NCBI GenBank assembly: GCA_037903355.1
Contig: JBAJFE010000050.1
Location: 496,001-560,000, forward strand
Direction: 5' to 3'
From: Trichuris trichiura
Lineage: Eukaryota > Nematoda > Enoplea > Trichinellida > Trichuridae
Length of the DNA stretch: 64,000 nucleotides
The position numbers were made by a program, and so were the translations under genes. The notes below the pieces were generated by a model, which saw only the letters and a program-made list of their open reading frames with translations, ran no database searches and was not told the origin of the DNA. Shown here piece by piece: positions 11,959-21,828 of this stretch; the stretch's first letter is position 1; every line of letters starts with the position of its first letter.

Positions 11959-14130
11959 ATCGATTGTATACACGAGTGCACGGAACAAATTAAAAGAATG
12001 AGATAACATATACGCAAAATACTAGAAGTACTGAAGTAGAACATGAGACACGAACATATGTAAAAAATGGGTAAATTTAAGTAGAGCAAGATGGAATAAA
12101 CAAAAGAATTAACATGTATGAAAAAAATGGGAAATTGGATATAAACATGAAACGAACGATGAAGTTAAATGTGAAAAATAGACCAGCATGCACACCGCAA
12201 GATGCTGCGACATATAGGCAACAAAAGACGTAGTCGCCTGACATTCAAAGAAGCTTTAAAAAACAAGACTTTAAAACACTCGTTCTTAAACCATTAACTA
12301 GCGATTCGCACTTGCTATTCACATTAGTTTTATTACCGCTGAGGACGGGTGACGAGCGGGCTGAATGCTACGGACTCTCATTAAAAGTTTTTCTACTCAA
12401 AGCCGTGCACATAGCTTCTTGTAAGAGAAAACAAACTAATCCTGAAAATAAGCGGGATATGCAGCGATTGAAACCACGCACGAGCGTATTAAGAAATAAA
12501 TCATCAGGTCTTTACCCAGTCCACCTGACCGACAGTAAGTGCGGCTGAATACCTGCTGAGGAATTCCGTTACACTGCAAGGGAATAGCAGTTGCCAGTGT
12601 CATTGATGCGGTTACTGACCCTTGCAACACAGTGAAGGTGAGGGAATGAAACAGCTATGCATGGATTGCTGGCGCGGAGAGCACAATGGACCAGCAGCGG
12701 TGCATGCCGAGGGTTCGGTCAGTGATTCGTCGAAAACATCGAAGGTCAACAGTCCGATCCGCGTTGCGCCTAGATAAACGGCGTATACAGGTCATTGTGC
12801 ATAATGTCTACAGCTAAAAGCATCCGCTGGCTCCACGAGACCGTAAAAGACGAAGAAACGGCCATAAAGTTCCTTCGCGAAAAAGGGCTGTTGCACAGCG
12901 AAAGGATATGTCCCTCGTGCGGACAGGCGATGCATCTAGGGCGCGGCGGCATGTCCTGGCGCTGCTGCAAACGTTCTTGCCGCAAGGAACTGTCCGTACG
13001 GACGGGGACGTGGTTCGAAGGTAAGCCCATTAAGCGCAGTGGCTGTTTTGAGCGCTACGGCGCAATGTGTCCTTTACAGCCCGCCGGCAAAAAATGAAGT
13101 TTCGGAAGGCCGTCGAAATAATATTCTTCTGGAGTCGTCGGTACACCTCGATGAAATTCTGCAAAGACGAGCTGGGTAGTGATCCATGCGCCTTCTATTG
13201 TTGGCATACGTATTATCTACTCTTCAGGGCTCTGCAAGGGTACCGCAGTGTTTTGGAACAGGTACCTGCGGCATGTTGCAGCCGGAGCATTGGCTGGAAC
13301 CACCCTGCAACTGGGATGGCCGTCGAGGAAGCAGACTGCTGGATCACTGTGGGCCCAGGCCAGGCGGATCTGCAGGCGGCGGCGTGGAACGCGCCGGAAC
13401 GCGCTTCCATTGCACATCTGCGAGTTCATATGGAGGAAGCGATTAAGAGCCTCTGACGACGCTTTCGACGCGATCCTCAGCGACATTCTCCGGTTGCATC
13501 CGCCACGAGTAGATGTATTGCCTGTACCTGTTTCCCCGCTACAGTGAACGGTTTGCACGTTTGTTTACGTTTACTTTGTCTGTGCGACGTACTGAACTCA
13601 GTGGAAGGAGGAATGCCAGACGGCATTGTCCAAGTATTCCGATAATCCCTCCCATTGTGCGGCCGCAGCGCTAATCCTCCCCATTGCTCCATCGTAGTCT
13701 TAATCCCACTTTGCTACGTACCGGCGGTACAGTTTTCCCGTTGATGTTGCCGCAGTTACTTTCGGCCGGACGAACTGCGGTAAAAACCCAGATCATTTTA
13801 CAATAAGTCATTACTTACGCATTCGGCTTTTTTGAGCAACTTAAAACCACGTTATTAAAAATAACTGGTTTATTATGGCTACAGTAATCCAATGAACCTT
13901 TTAACAGTTAAATCTGGTCGAGACGTACTGATATAAAAGCAATAAAAAAACTTGTTGTTTTTTTAGGCCCTAAGCATTAGTCCTATACGCTTGGAGAAGG
14001 TTCGAATTTTTTTTGAACTGCTCGCGCAAAGTGCGTGTGATTGATTTCAGTGCTTTGCTGATTCATGGCGAACAATAAACGAATATGCAGCTTGTACAAT
14101 TGGCATGTTATTAACGCAAGGATAAAAAAA
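11959..14130 (+). repeat. ~2.15-kb direct repeat, copy B
   Basis: Copy B of the block at 9277-11430. It includes the same inverted-arm family (12045-12437), the same transposase remnant (12804-13560) and the same tail. It begins one base after the MITE at 11782-11957. Confidence 0.8.
12804..13456 (+). pseudogene. Merlin/IS1595-like transposase remnant, copy B
   Basis: The better-preserved copy. The first frame (12804-13097) encodes the N-terminal helix, then a zinc ribbon with CPSCG and a later C-K-R-S-C pair, then a TWFEGKPIKRSG segment. This is the layout of the N-terminal region of Merlin/IS1595-family transposases. The frame ends at a TGA that overlaps the ATG of a second frame (ATGA at about 13096). 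That second frame continues with a helical region starting MKFRKAVEIIFFWSRRY and runs to 13456. The split looks like a frameshift, not a designed overlap. The DDE domain is missing. No target-site duplications could be fixed. Confidence 0.6.
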
Positions 14131-14394
14131 GCGCAGACGCAAGCGCGTCCTGCCTGCGAATCATTTTTGACTAAATCGCTAAGGAAAAGCGCTGCTTTTA
14201 GTCCATTAAGCAAAAAAGGCGAAGTTCGTTAAGAAAACCTTGGCAATAGCAGTGTGCGGGAAAAGAGCATGCACCGGCTTTAAGCGAGCCTTCGTTGTGC
14301 GTACACTTACCATCGCTTCGCATCAGCAACCACCATCAACGGCAGAGCAATTGTTCGACTGCCAAAATTCATTGGGCAATCGATTAATACTATT

Positions 14395-15825
14395 TTAGAA
14401 AACGTTCGACATACATTCCCAATCGTAAGGATCGTTGAGGGCAATGTTTAATCGCGACATTGCATTGTGTATTGTGGTGAGAAGAAGCTCGTAGTCCGGA
14501 CGGTCTTCGAATCTGAAAAACGCAACACTACAGCGGCTAAGACTCTTTTCTTCGGACGAACCAAATAAGCTCACTTCAGTTTTCTTAAATGGCTGACGAA
14601 GAGGCGAAATTCCGTAGGCAATTGTGAGCACATAAGTTCGGGAAAGTTCTGCTCTTTCAAACGGCGCACCTCCGCTCTATCGCGAACTTTTCCCCACGGC
14701 AAATTGCCAACGATCATCTCGCTACACACGTAGAACAAAGACCAAAAATCGTCCAGACGACTCAAATCCTATAACAAACCAACGAAAGGTCAGTTTAATG
14801 CGTAGACGTCCGTTGGAAAATGCTTAATGCCAAAATATGGACAACAAACCGGGTTCAAAAGATCAAAAAATGCTTAGGGCAAATGAATTTTAATTGTAAA
14901 TGGACTGTTAAACCTGATTTTCATTAAGGCGTGCTGTACTCGTACATATTTGGGACAACTCCATGAGAAAAGCCTTTTCTGGACAAAAACATACCTGCAA
15001 TTGATGAGCGGTCAAAGATGCGTATCGGACGGTACCGCGAAATCCAATTGCCTCTCTTTTAGGGCGAAGGCGTCCCTCTTCGTCAATGTATTTTCGGGCT
15101 AAACCAAAATCCAAAAGAATCACGGTATTTCGATTACCTGGCGTTTGAGCTAATGCCATATTTGACTGAAACAAGCATAAGTAAGGGGGGACGTACAGAA
15201 ATGGGATGATTTTGACCAATTTTATGTCCCTATGAATAAAACCGCAGTCGTGCAACTCCTGTATGGCGACAATCATTTGAGCAGTGGCGCGCAGGCTCGT
15301 ACTGAGCGAAAATCGTTTTTCGGGCATTTGTCGTCGTTTCTGTCCAATGCTTTGTCCCAGCAACTGCATCACCATATAGAAGGAATTTTTCCATTCTCCG
15401 CATCCGTAAAATCTTGGACAGTGCTTGCTAACTAAAGTGGAAATAGTCCAATGGGGAGCGTAAATAACCACTTACACGCTTAGCAGTGGAGGTCGCTTAG
15501 CTTTTCGCATTTCATAATTCAACTATTTGTACATAAAAGGATTCGCACCTTCGAAAGCTTGAATAACTACAACTTCCATCTTGAGACAACTTTTTCGACT
15601 TTCCTTTGATTCCATCTTAATGGCAACAGCCATTTTTCGCTTAATATCATTGGCGCGGTATACTTGACCGAAACCGCCATTTCCAATAGCTTCTACCTAA
15701 AAGCGAACGCATATTAATTATTAAAAATTGGTGAAGGGCAGTTGTCTTCGCACCACTTCCCAACGTTCCTTAATTATTTCTCCAATATTAGCCAGCGGAG
15801 GACGTGAACTAAGCCTCCTTTTCAT
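14395..15825 (-). CDS. tau-tubulin-kinase-like Ser/Thr kinase (CK1 superfamily), 305 aa
   Basis: Six exons on the minus strand: 15754-15825, 15549-15696, 15217-15431, 14995-15165, 14575-14768 and 14395-14512. They sum to 918 bases from ATG to TAA with matching phases. The product is essentially a bare kinase domain. Visible features are the glycine loop GNGGFGQVY, the ATP lysine in VAIKME, the catalytic loop HRDIK, the DFG in LLDFGLARKY, and the TTBK/CK1 segment GFRGTVRYAS followed by DDFWSLFY. It ends at DPYDWE, as TTBK kinase domains do. These enzymes phosphorylate cytoskeletal and other proteins in the cytosol, and nematodes carry many such genes. The catalytic loop reads HRDIKLSN where HRDIKPSN is usual, but the Lys and Asn are kept. 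The substrate is unknown. Confidence 0.9.
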
Positions 15826-17391
15826 CGACTCAAATTTGAGCTGCTGGGAGGCAATGGCGGCAGCTCGCATCGTCGTCTGAACAAAACTTTCGTCCTGTTC
15901 GGTAAAATGTTAGACAATACGTTCGTCGCTGCCCAAATAGGGCAACCACATTTTCGCCAGTTTAAAGAAAAGAATGGGCCTTTGCGCAACGCTTTTAACG
16001 CGCAATGACCAAAGCGATCAACCGTTGGCGAAGTAGCGGGGGCCAATTTTAAAATAAAATCCATTTTAATGCAACTCGTCTACGCATTACGAATTTTGAA
16101 GAACATAGCAAACCGCTTTCGGCAGCAGAAGAGCGCATGTCAACATTGTTTTTCGACATGCGCGCTACTAGCCTGAAAAATCTTTCGTCGCGAAGAATTT
16201 GAACAACTTTAAATATCGACATGACGTCACAAGGCAACGTAGGAGCCATGAGAGCTGCCAATCCCGAAAGCATCGTCGCACTTTTGAGTTTAATGACAGA
16301 AAACAGGTTTTGACGCGACTTTCCAACCAACATGGTTGGCAATGACGCAAAGGACTCCGAATGAACTATTTTGAAAAATTGGTGACTACATTGCAATCTG
16401 CACTTGGGCATTCGGGATAACGGAGTTCGTGCTCTATTATAAAATGCTCAAAAGGTGCAGCTTATAATCAATAGTTTGTTAGGCGCTACACGGAGATACT
16501 ACCGGTTCAATAGTTTCCACTGCACGTTTAAAAAGGTATGCAAAAAATGGCACTTCATATTTTTTTGAAAGGTGGGACAGTTCAGTCGCACTTGAGCAGG
16601 CCTAATAAAGTCAACGCGCAACGTAGGAAGCTGCTTTAAAAAGAAAGAATAAGTTATTAATAATACCAACTTCATATGAAGACAGCTGCACTTTTACGCA
16701 TCGGAAAGTCAAGACTACTCCGCTTATTAAGTTTTGAAATACATTTTTCATGCAAATTTGTTGTACGGCTACGATTACCTAATCGACGCGACCGAATTCC
16801 ACAATTTCGCGTGAATAGAGAAACCAAATGTTGTTCAGTCCGTTGCCCATATTTTCATTCACATCGAAAAACTGGAAAAAAAGCCAAGCGAGAGATGCTT
16901 GCACATTTAAGCGTAGAATTCAAGCTAAAGTTGCAAAACTCGGAGCAGAATAAGGAAGACCTTAAATTTAAAGCGAAAGAAGTGGTTATGCCACTACACA
17001 TATTCACAAAAACCTAATATTTACTTCTCATTCATTATATGTCTTAGCTAGCAATGCCAATCCATGCTCAACTCATTAAGAAGGACCAAAAGCAGCAAGC
17101 CAACCGTTCGAGTTACATTATGCTCGGCAATTTTCACATTTAATACCTCAATGGGTCGGTTGTGAAGATTCAGACAAAATACGAACACGAAGCATGTACA
17201 GCCCCATGGCCGAATATCACTGACAAATATGACACGTTTTAATTATCATAGATGAAATGATGAAGGTCGAAAACGACTTATCGAAGTATACCCCGCAGGC
17301 TTCGGGTAATTCGTTTTCAAAATCCTAACATTCATTAAAATACCGTTGTCAAGCAGGCAAGCATTGGCACGAAGCGGCGGCCATCATCCAG
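15826..17391. other. intergenic; two unassigned candidate exons on the minus strand
   Basis: Two stretches look like exons of an unidentified minus-strand gene. 16779-16871 follows a good acceptor and encodes FFDVNENMGNGLNNIWFLYS and onward to a TAG. 16503-16633 follows an acceptor and encodes QLPTLRVDFIRPAQVRLNCP and onward to a possible GTAGTA donor. They could be joined in phase only through a weak donor at about 16787. I do not recognise a family. Otherwise nothing is seen here. Confidence 0.25.
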
Positions 17392-18645
17392 TTAGTACTT
17401 GTTCAAATCGAAAAGGCGCACTTTGTGAAACTGAGGCATTTTCGGCACAAGAACAAAAATCAAGGAAACCAGGTTGATCAAAAAGTGAACTAACGAGTAG
17501 TTTGTCGCATGATTTGTAATTAGAAACCTAAAAACAAAAAAATGTTACAAAAAATAACCGCGAATTCGGTCGAGTTGGCTGCAAAGCATTAAGGGAACTT
17601 TAAACGCGCAAACAATCAAAGACTATGGACCAGCATAGAGAAGTTCAACTCGGCAAACCGCTAACCATAAGGTGTGAAGCCGAAGGTCGCGAACTTAAGC
17701 CAAACAACGAAATTGAAATTTAAAAATGAACCTGAAAATCACTATTTCGAAACGGGAACATACTGTACTATCACCACTGTTCTCAAACGAGCACCTTTAC
17801 GTTAGTAACGTTCGTAGGAAGTACAAGCGTCAAGAAAAACATTCAAGTGAATTATCCGCCTTTTCCTTCAGCCTTACGCTTAACGTCTACCTCATACAGA
17901 AACTTTGTCCAACGGACGAATAGACCTACAAATTACGAAAGCGTGCTTTGCAAATTTAGTATTATACAAGTTTAGGTTAGCGTGTCCGATGAGTAGAATC
18001 AATTGAACATTTCGGGTCTCGTCGGTTCTGCCATCCGCTATCTGAGAAATGCAGGTTCCTTCCTGTTAAGCATGCGGCCATCCTATCCTGGCTGTACTGG
18101 TGATCATGCCGGTTATCCTAATGTCTCCTTACCTAAGCCTAAGCCAATATATTAAGCTTACGTTTAGGCTTAGTCTTAGGGAAGGGCAGAACAAGATGGT
18201 TGGCAAAGTTACAGTATGACGGTGGGATAACCTACACGACTAAATATTTTAAGAAAAACTTACAAGCCAATTGGAAAAATTGTTAGAAACTTCTTCGTAT
18301 CGGTAAACTGCGCTCCCGAATCAATCTGCTCCCAGTAGGTAAGGCGTCTGCTTTCGCCCTGATCCGTATTCAGCCACGGTGCCCCTTTGATCATGTGCAT
18401 TATGACGTACATCAGCTGCGACAATAGATTACGCGTTACGCGCGGCAAAAGCGCAAGTATTCGAGACCTACCATGTTGTGCAACACATTCGTGGCTGTCC
18501 AAACAAACTGACAAGGAGTGCAAAGAACCAGGCGCAAAACAAGATGGAGAACCATCACACCGGCAGTATAAGCTGCCCAGCCTCCTCTGTCCGACAGCCA
18601 GGAGCTGTTTGGATTGGACTCGCAGTGGGCCATTCCCACATTCAT
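17392..18645 (-). CDS. ORMDL: ORMDL family ER protein (sphingolipid regulator), 153 aa
   Basis: Three exons: 18472-18645, 18264-18415 and 17392-17527. They sum to 462 bases, giving 153 aa, exactly the usual ORMDL length. The protein starts MNVGMAHCESNPN (family pattern MNVG.AHSE.NPN). It continues through TATNVLHNM, the ER-loop segment KGAPWLNTDQGESRRLTYWE and FTDTKKFLTIFPI, and ends VPKMPQFHKVRLF..NKY, all diagnostic. ORMDL proteins are multi-pass ER membrane proteins that bind serine palmitoyltransferase and limit ceramide synthesis. Intron 1 is 56 bp. Intron 2 is 736 bp because it carries a MITE (18046-18223). The start is the ATG matching the family N-terminus. The gene is divergent from ARPC5. 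Confidence 0.95.
18046..18223. mobile_element. short dispersed MITE-like element, copy 2 (in ORMDL intron 2)
   Basis: Near-full copy running from GAAATGCAGGTTCCTTCC to TTACAGTATGACGGT, with the central hairpin of CCTAAGCCTAAGCC against TTTAGGCTTAG. It is highly similar to the copy at 11782-11957 and accounts for part of the unusual length of this intron. Confidence 0.75.
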
Positions 18646-19025
18646 CTTGGAAAGCGAAAAAAATCTTGAAATTTCTTCAGGCGCTTCCCGCCGGAAGCCA
18701 AGGTGTAGAAAATGCTACTTTTCAATAATATGGCGTGCAACTACACTTTGCCACGCAACACAATCACGGAAAAGCACCCACGGTGCCATGCGTAGACCAT
18801 ATTTACAGTAATGCTAAATATGCGCAGGTTAGGTTTTCACAATACTGTATGGAATCGGTGACTTAGACAGAAAGGCACACAATTTATGGTTCGGTTTTAG
18901 TCTTGCCTTGTTTTTTAAGTTGCCTTTTGGTGTTAGTTAAAACTTGCTTATTGTCAAACCTATTTTCTCGTATAATCGGCGCCTCTAATTGCCTTGTTCG
19001 ATTGGCAGGTCTTTTAGGCATTGGA
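18646..19025. promoter_or_regulatory. shared upstream region between divergent ORMDL and ARPC5
   Basis: A 380-bp gap between the ORMDL ATG (minus) and the ARPC5 ATG (plus), so both promoters must lie here or very near. No TATA-like or other defined element stands out. A 3' splice-site-like TTTTAG lies about ten bases before the ARPC5 ATG and could receive a 5' UTR exon or a spliced leader. Confidence 0.4.
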
Positions 19026-19478
19026 ATGGCGAAAGCTACGAATGACACGTCTTTTCGGCAGATAGACGTTGATCTATACAATGAAGACGTTTATAAGGAG
19101 GACGAGGAGTTGGATGCGGGCCAGTCCGGGCCGGACGACGCTGAAGTGACCTCTTTGCTTAACCGTAATCGACCCGTTGAAGCCTTGAAAGCTGCGCTCA
19201 AAAATCCACCCTTAAGAGTGAAAGCTCAACAGGTAAAAGACCGTAGCACGCAGACAGTCGTTCGCGTGTTGTGTTCCATCAAACAAGCGGACATAGAAGC
19301 GGCGGTTGATCATCTTGATCCTGCTCAGCTAGATTTACTGATGAAGTATATTTATAAAGGCTTTGAGGCTCCTCACGAAGGCTCGTCCACTGTGCTCCTT
19401 GCTTGGCATCGAGTTGTGGTCAAAAAAGCAGGAATAGGATGCGTTGTTCGCGTGTTGGCTGACCGAAGTCGCCTTTAG
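19026..19478 (+). CDS. ARPC5: Arp2/3 complex subunit 5 (p16-Arc), 150 aa
   Basis: Single exon. The N-terminal half holds an acidic stretch (DLYNEDVYKEDEELDAG) followed by GPDDAEV. It then reads ALKAALKNPPLRVKAQQVKD, LLMKYIYKGFE and a C-terminal VVRVLADR, the order and length (about 151 aa) of ARPC5. In the Arp2/3 complex this subunit helps hold ARPC1 on the complex that nucleates branched actin. The open frame extends upstream to about 18903, but the ATG at 19026 matches the family start and lies just after a 3' splice-site-like TTTTAG. RPL13A follows 225 bp downstream on the same strand. Confidence 0.95.
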   Translation: MAKATNDTSFRQIDVDLYNEDVYKEDEELDAGQSGPDDAEVTSLLNRNRPVEALKAALKNPPLRVKAQQVKDRSTQTVVRVLCSIKQADIEAAVDHLDPAQLDLLMKYIYKGFEAPHEGSSTVLLAWHRVVVKKAGIGCVVRVLADRSRL

Positions 19479-19703
19479 TATTCTGTTCATTCCGCATTTC
19501 AACCATCGGTGTATCTGAACCCTTACTTGCAACGTTTGACATTTAGAGCTCATTCTTTGGCTCTTGTTTTCGTTAATCCGCAATTGTTGTGGAGTAAATG
19601 TTTCCACGCGTCTACCGATCAATGATTTTCAGGTTCACTGCCTGTTTACTGTAGTTTATGTGCACTCTTATTTAGCGTATGTTTTTCATGTGATGTTCTA
19701 GGA

Positions 19704-20315
19704 ATGGGTTTCAGCGCAAAGCCAATTGTAGTCGATGCCAAAGGCCACCTGATGGGCAGGCTGGCAGCCGTTGTTTCCAAAGAGTTGTTGCTTGGCCAGA
19801 GAATAGTAGTCGTCCGCTGCGAGAAGATGAACATATCCGGCAGTTTCTATCGGAACAAGCTGAAATATTTGGCGTTTTTGAGAAAAAGATGCAACATCAA
19901 CCCCAAGCGAGGACCCTTTCATTTGCGTGCGCCAGGCAAGATCTTTTGGCGAGTTGTACGTGGCATGCTGCCCCACAAGACCTACCGAGGCAAGCAGGCT
20001 TTGATGCGTCTGCGCGCCTACGAGGGCGTCCCGCCCAAGTATCAGAAGGTCAAAAGGAAGGTGGTACCATGTTCTATGCGCGTTAATTGTTTGGACCAGC
20101 GTAGGAAGTTCTGCGAGTTGGGTCGCTTGTCCAGCGAGGTTGGATGGAAGTACAAAGGTGTAATCGAAGCACTTGAAGAAAAGCGAAAGGCTCGCGGATT
20201 GATATTCCTTAAAGCCAAGCGAGAAGAATCGAATTTGAAAAAGCAGGCTTTTCAAAATATCAAGGATAAGATCGAACCGTATCAAAAGGTTATTGAAGCG
20301 TACGGTTACAAGTAG
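19704..20315 (+). CDS. RPL13A: 60S ribosomal protein L13a (uL13), 203 aa
   Basis: Uninterrupted 203-residue frame, the normal length of eukaryotic L13a. Diagnostic stretches are DAKGHLMGRLAA near the start, VVVRCEKMNISGSFYRNKLK, the uL13 signature FHLRAPGKIFWRVVRGMLPH, HKTYRGKQAL and VGWKYKGVIEALEEKRKARG, then a basic helical tail. It is a structural protein of the large ribosomal subunit. The ATG lies two bases after TTCTAG, a good 3' splice site, so the 5' end of the mRNA is probably made by cis or spliced-leader splicing at that point. The 225 bp between the ARPC5 stop and this start has no canonical AATAAA. Confidence 0.97.
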   Translation: MGFSAKPIVVDAKGHLMGRLAAVVSKELLLGQRIVVVRCEKMNISGSFYRNKLKYLAFLRKRCNINPKRGPFHLRAPGKIFWRVVRGMLPHKTYRGKQALMRLRAYEGVPPKYQKVKRKVVPCSMRVNCLDQRRKFCELGRLSSEVGWKYKGVIEALEEKRKARGLIFLKAKREESNLKKQAFQNIKDKIEPYQKVIEAYGYK

Positions 20316-20529
20316 GAATTTTTTTCTGCTTGGCGGAAAGAGTTAAAATGTTTAAACGTGTTCGTGTGCGTTGCTGCGTACGTAAATTTGCATAAATGTT
20401 CAGTCTTCGACTATGCCGAAATTCAAAAACAAAGTTCTTTACCAAACAGTACAGTATGACGTATTGGAATTCAGGTACCATTCAAGAGCCCTTCTTCGGG
20501 AGCACACTAAAACACAAAAAATGCAATGA

Positions 20530-21828
20530 TTAGGCGAGCCAAACTAAGTTGCTAACGAAGAATTCGATGAAACAAGATTCGCCACTAAAGCTGATCATAA
20601 ACTGCATAGCCAAGAAACCGCGCTTATTCAATCGAAGGGACACTTTGCTGGCCAGTTGCAAAGCCTTTACCGCAGGCTTTAGCAGAGAGATACGGAACCT
20701 GAAAATACTTTGAAGAAAATATCGCGCGGGAAGGTTAGAACTTACTTCCTGTATTGCCTTTCGGCGCAAGAAAATACTTCAAAGACTTCCGAAGTTTTCA
20801 CAATTTCAGTCTGTAAGAAAGAAGGCAATAATGATGTAACAATTGGTCAATACCTACCGAAACAGTGCCGTTTGGACCGCAGCCGGAAAGACAAAAACCC
20901 CTTAGGGGATCAATCTCCAAGTCAACATATTCACAACTTGAATCCAACTCCAAAAAACTGTCACGAAGTGCTTCCGGCTGAAAGACGATAGTTGTGAGAA
21001 AGCGGACGACGGCGCGAAGAACGCTCTGTAAAACTAACTACCTGCAAAGAGTAAATCATTCGACTATAAACTACCTTATTTCTCTAAACTGAGAATGAAA
21101 TATTCGTCAATACATATATATCTAAGATATGCCAATAAAAGAAAAGGCTTCTATTAAGAAACACCTTCATGATCAACTTGCAAAGCGAATCGGCAGCGGA
21201 GAAATCGAATTCGACGTAGTCCTCGGGTCGAAGTGTCTTAATCCGACAGTCAGTGACAATACCTCCATCTTCAAGGCTGAAAATAAACGGAGTATAAAAA
21301 CAAAGCTTTACAGTTTTGTTGCACCTACGTTAGGCGCAATGGAGCACCAATGCGATCGTAACAGATCTGAAGACGCGGACCACCATCGAAAGCAGTGGAT
21401 CCCGCCAGCAGGTTCAAGCATTCCTGTCAGAAAAGAAGAAAAAAGCTGGAAACGAGGCTACAGCTGCGTTGTTATAATTATTACGCAAAATAGGGAAAGT
21501 TTGACTCGCAAATCTACGCAGCTGCATGACAGTTCGTATTGGTAAAACAGAGATTTCGGTATGAAAACATTGGTCTGAACCGACTTGTAGTCTTCTACCG
21601 TAACTTTCATTCCTCTGTCGGTGAAAAATATAGTTCCCGTCTTCAATTTAAAAAAAAAGCATTAATTAAGCATGCACGATTTGACAAGATACGGTATACT
21701 TCTCGGAAAATACTGGCTTTAATCATGTTGGCTAAACCGCGCGTAAATTCTGTGCTGCCTTTGAATAGGTATCCCGACGAATCGCTGTCTCTACTAGCTG
21801 GAGGAACACTATCCGACGGAAACGCCAT
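20530..21828 (-). CDS. RAD1: RAD1 checkpoint clamp component, 281 aa
   Basis: Seven exons: 21700-21828, 21485-21640, 21329-21423, 21165-21276, 20858-20977, 20746-20810 and 20530-20698. They sum to 846 bases with matching phases, giving 281 aa against 282 in human RAD1. Recognisable stretches in order are LANMIKASIFRE, FFTDRGMKVTVED, ECLNLLAGSTAFDGGPRLQI, LEDGGIVTDCRI, PEALRDSFLELDSS, KFRISLLKPAVKALQLASK and GFLAMQFMI..SGESCFIEF. RAD1 forms the PCNA-like 9-1-1 ring with RAD9 and HUS1, loaded at damaged DNA to activate ATR signalling. Introns are 47-87 bp except one of 186 bp. It converges on RPL13A, with 214 bp between stops. Confidence 0.93.

Noticed and set aside
19698..20285. 195-codon minus-strand frame
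   Set aside because: Exact antisense of the ribosomal protein L13a coding sequence.
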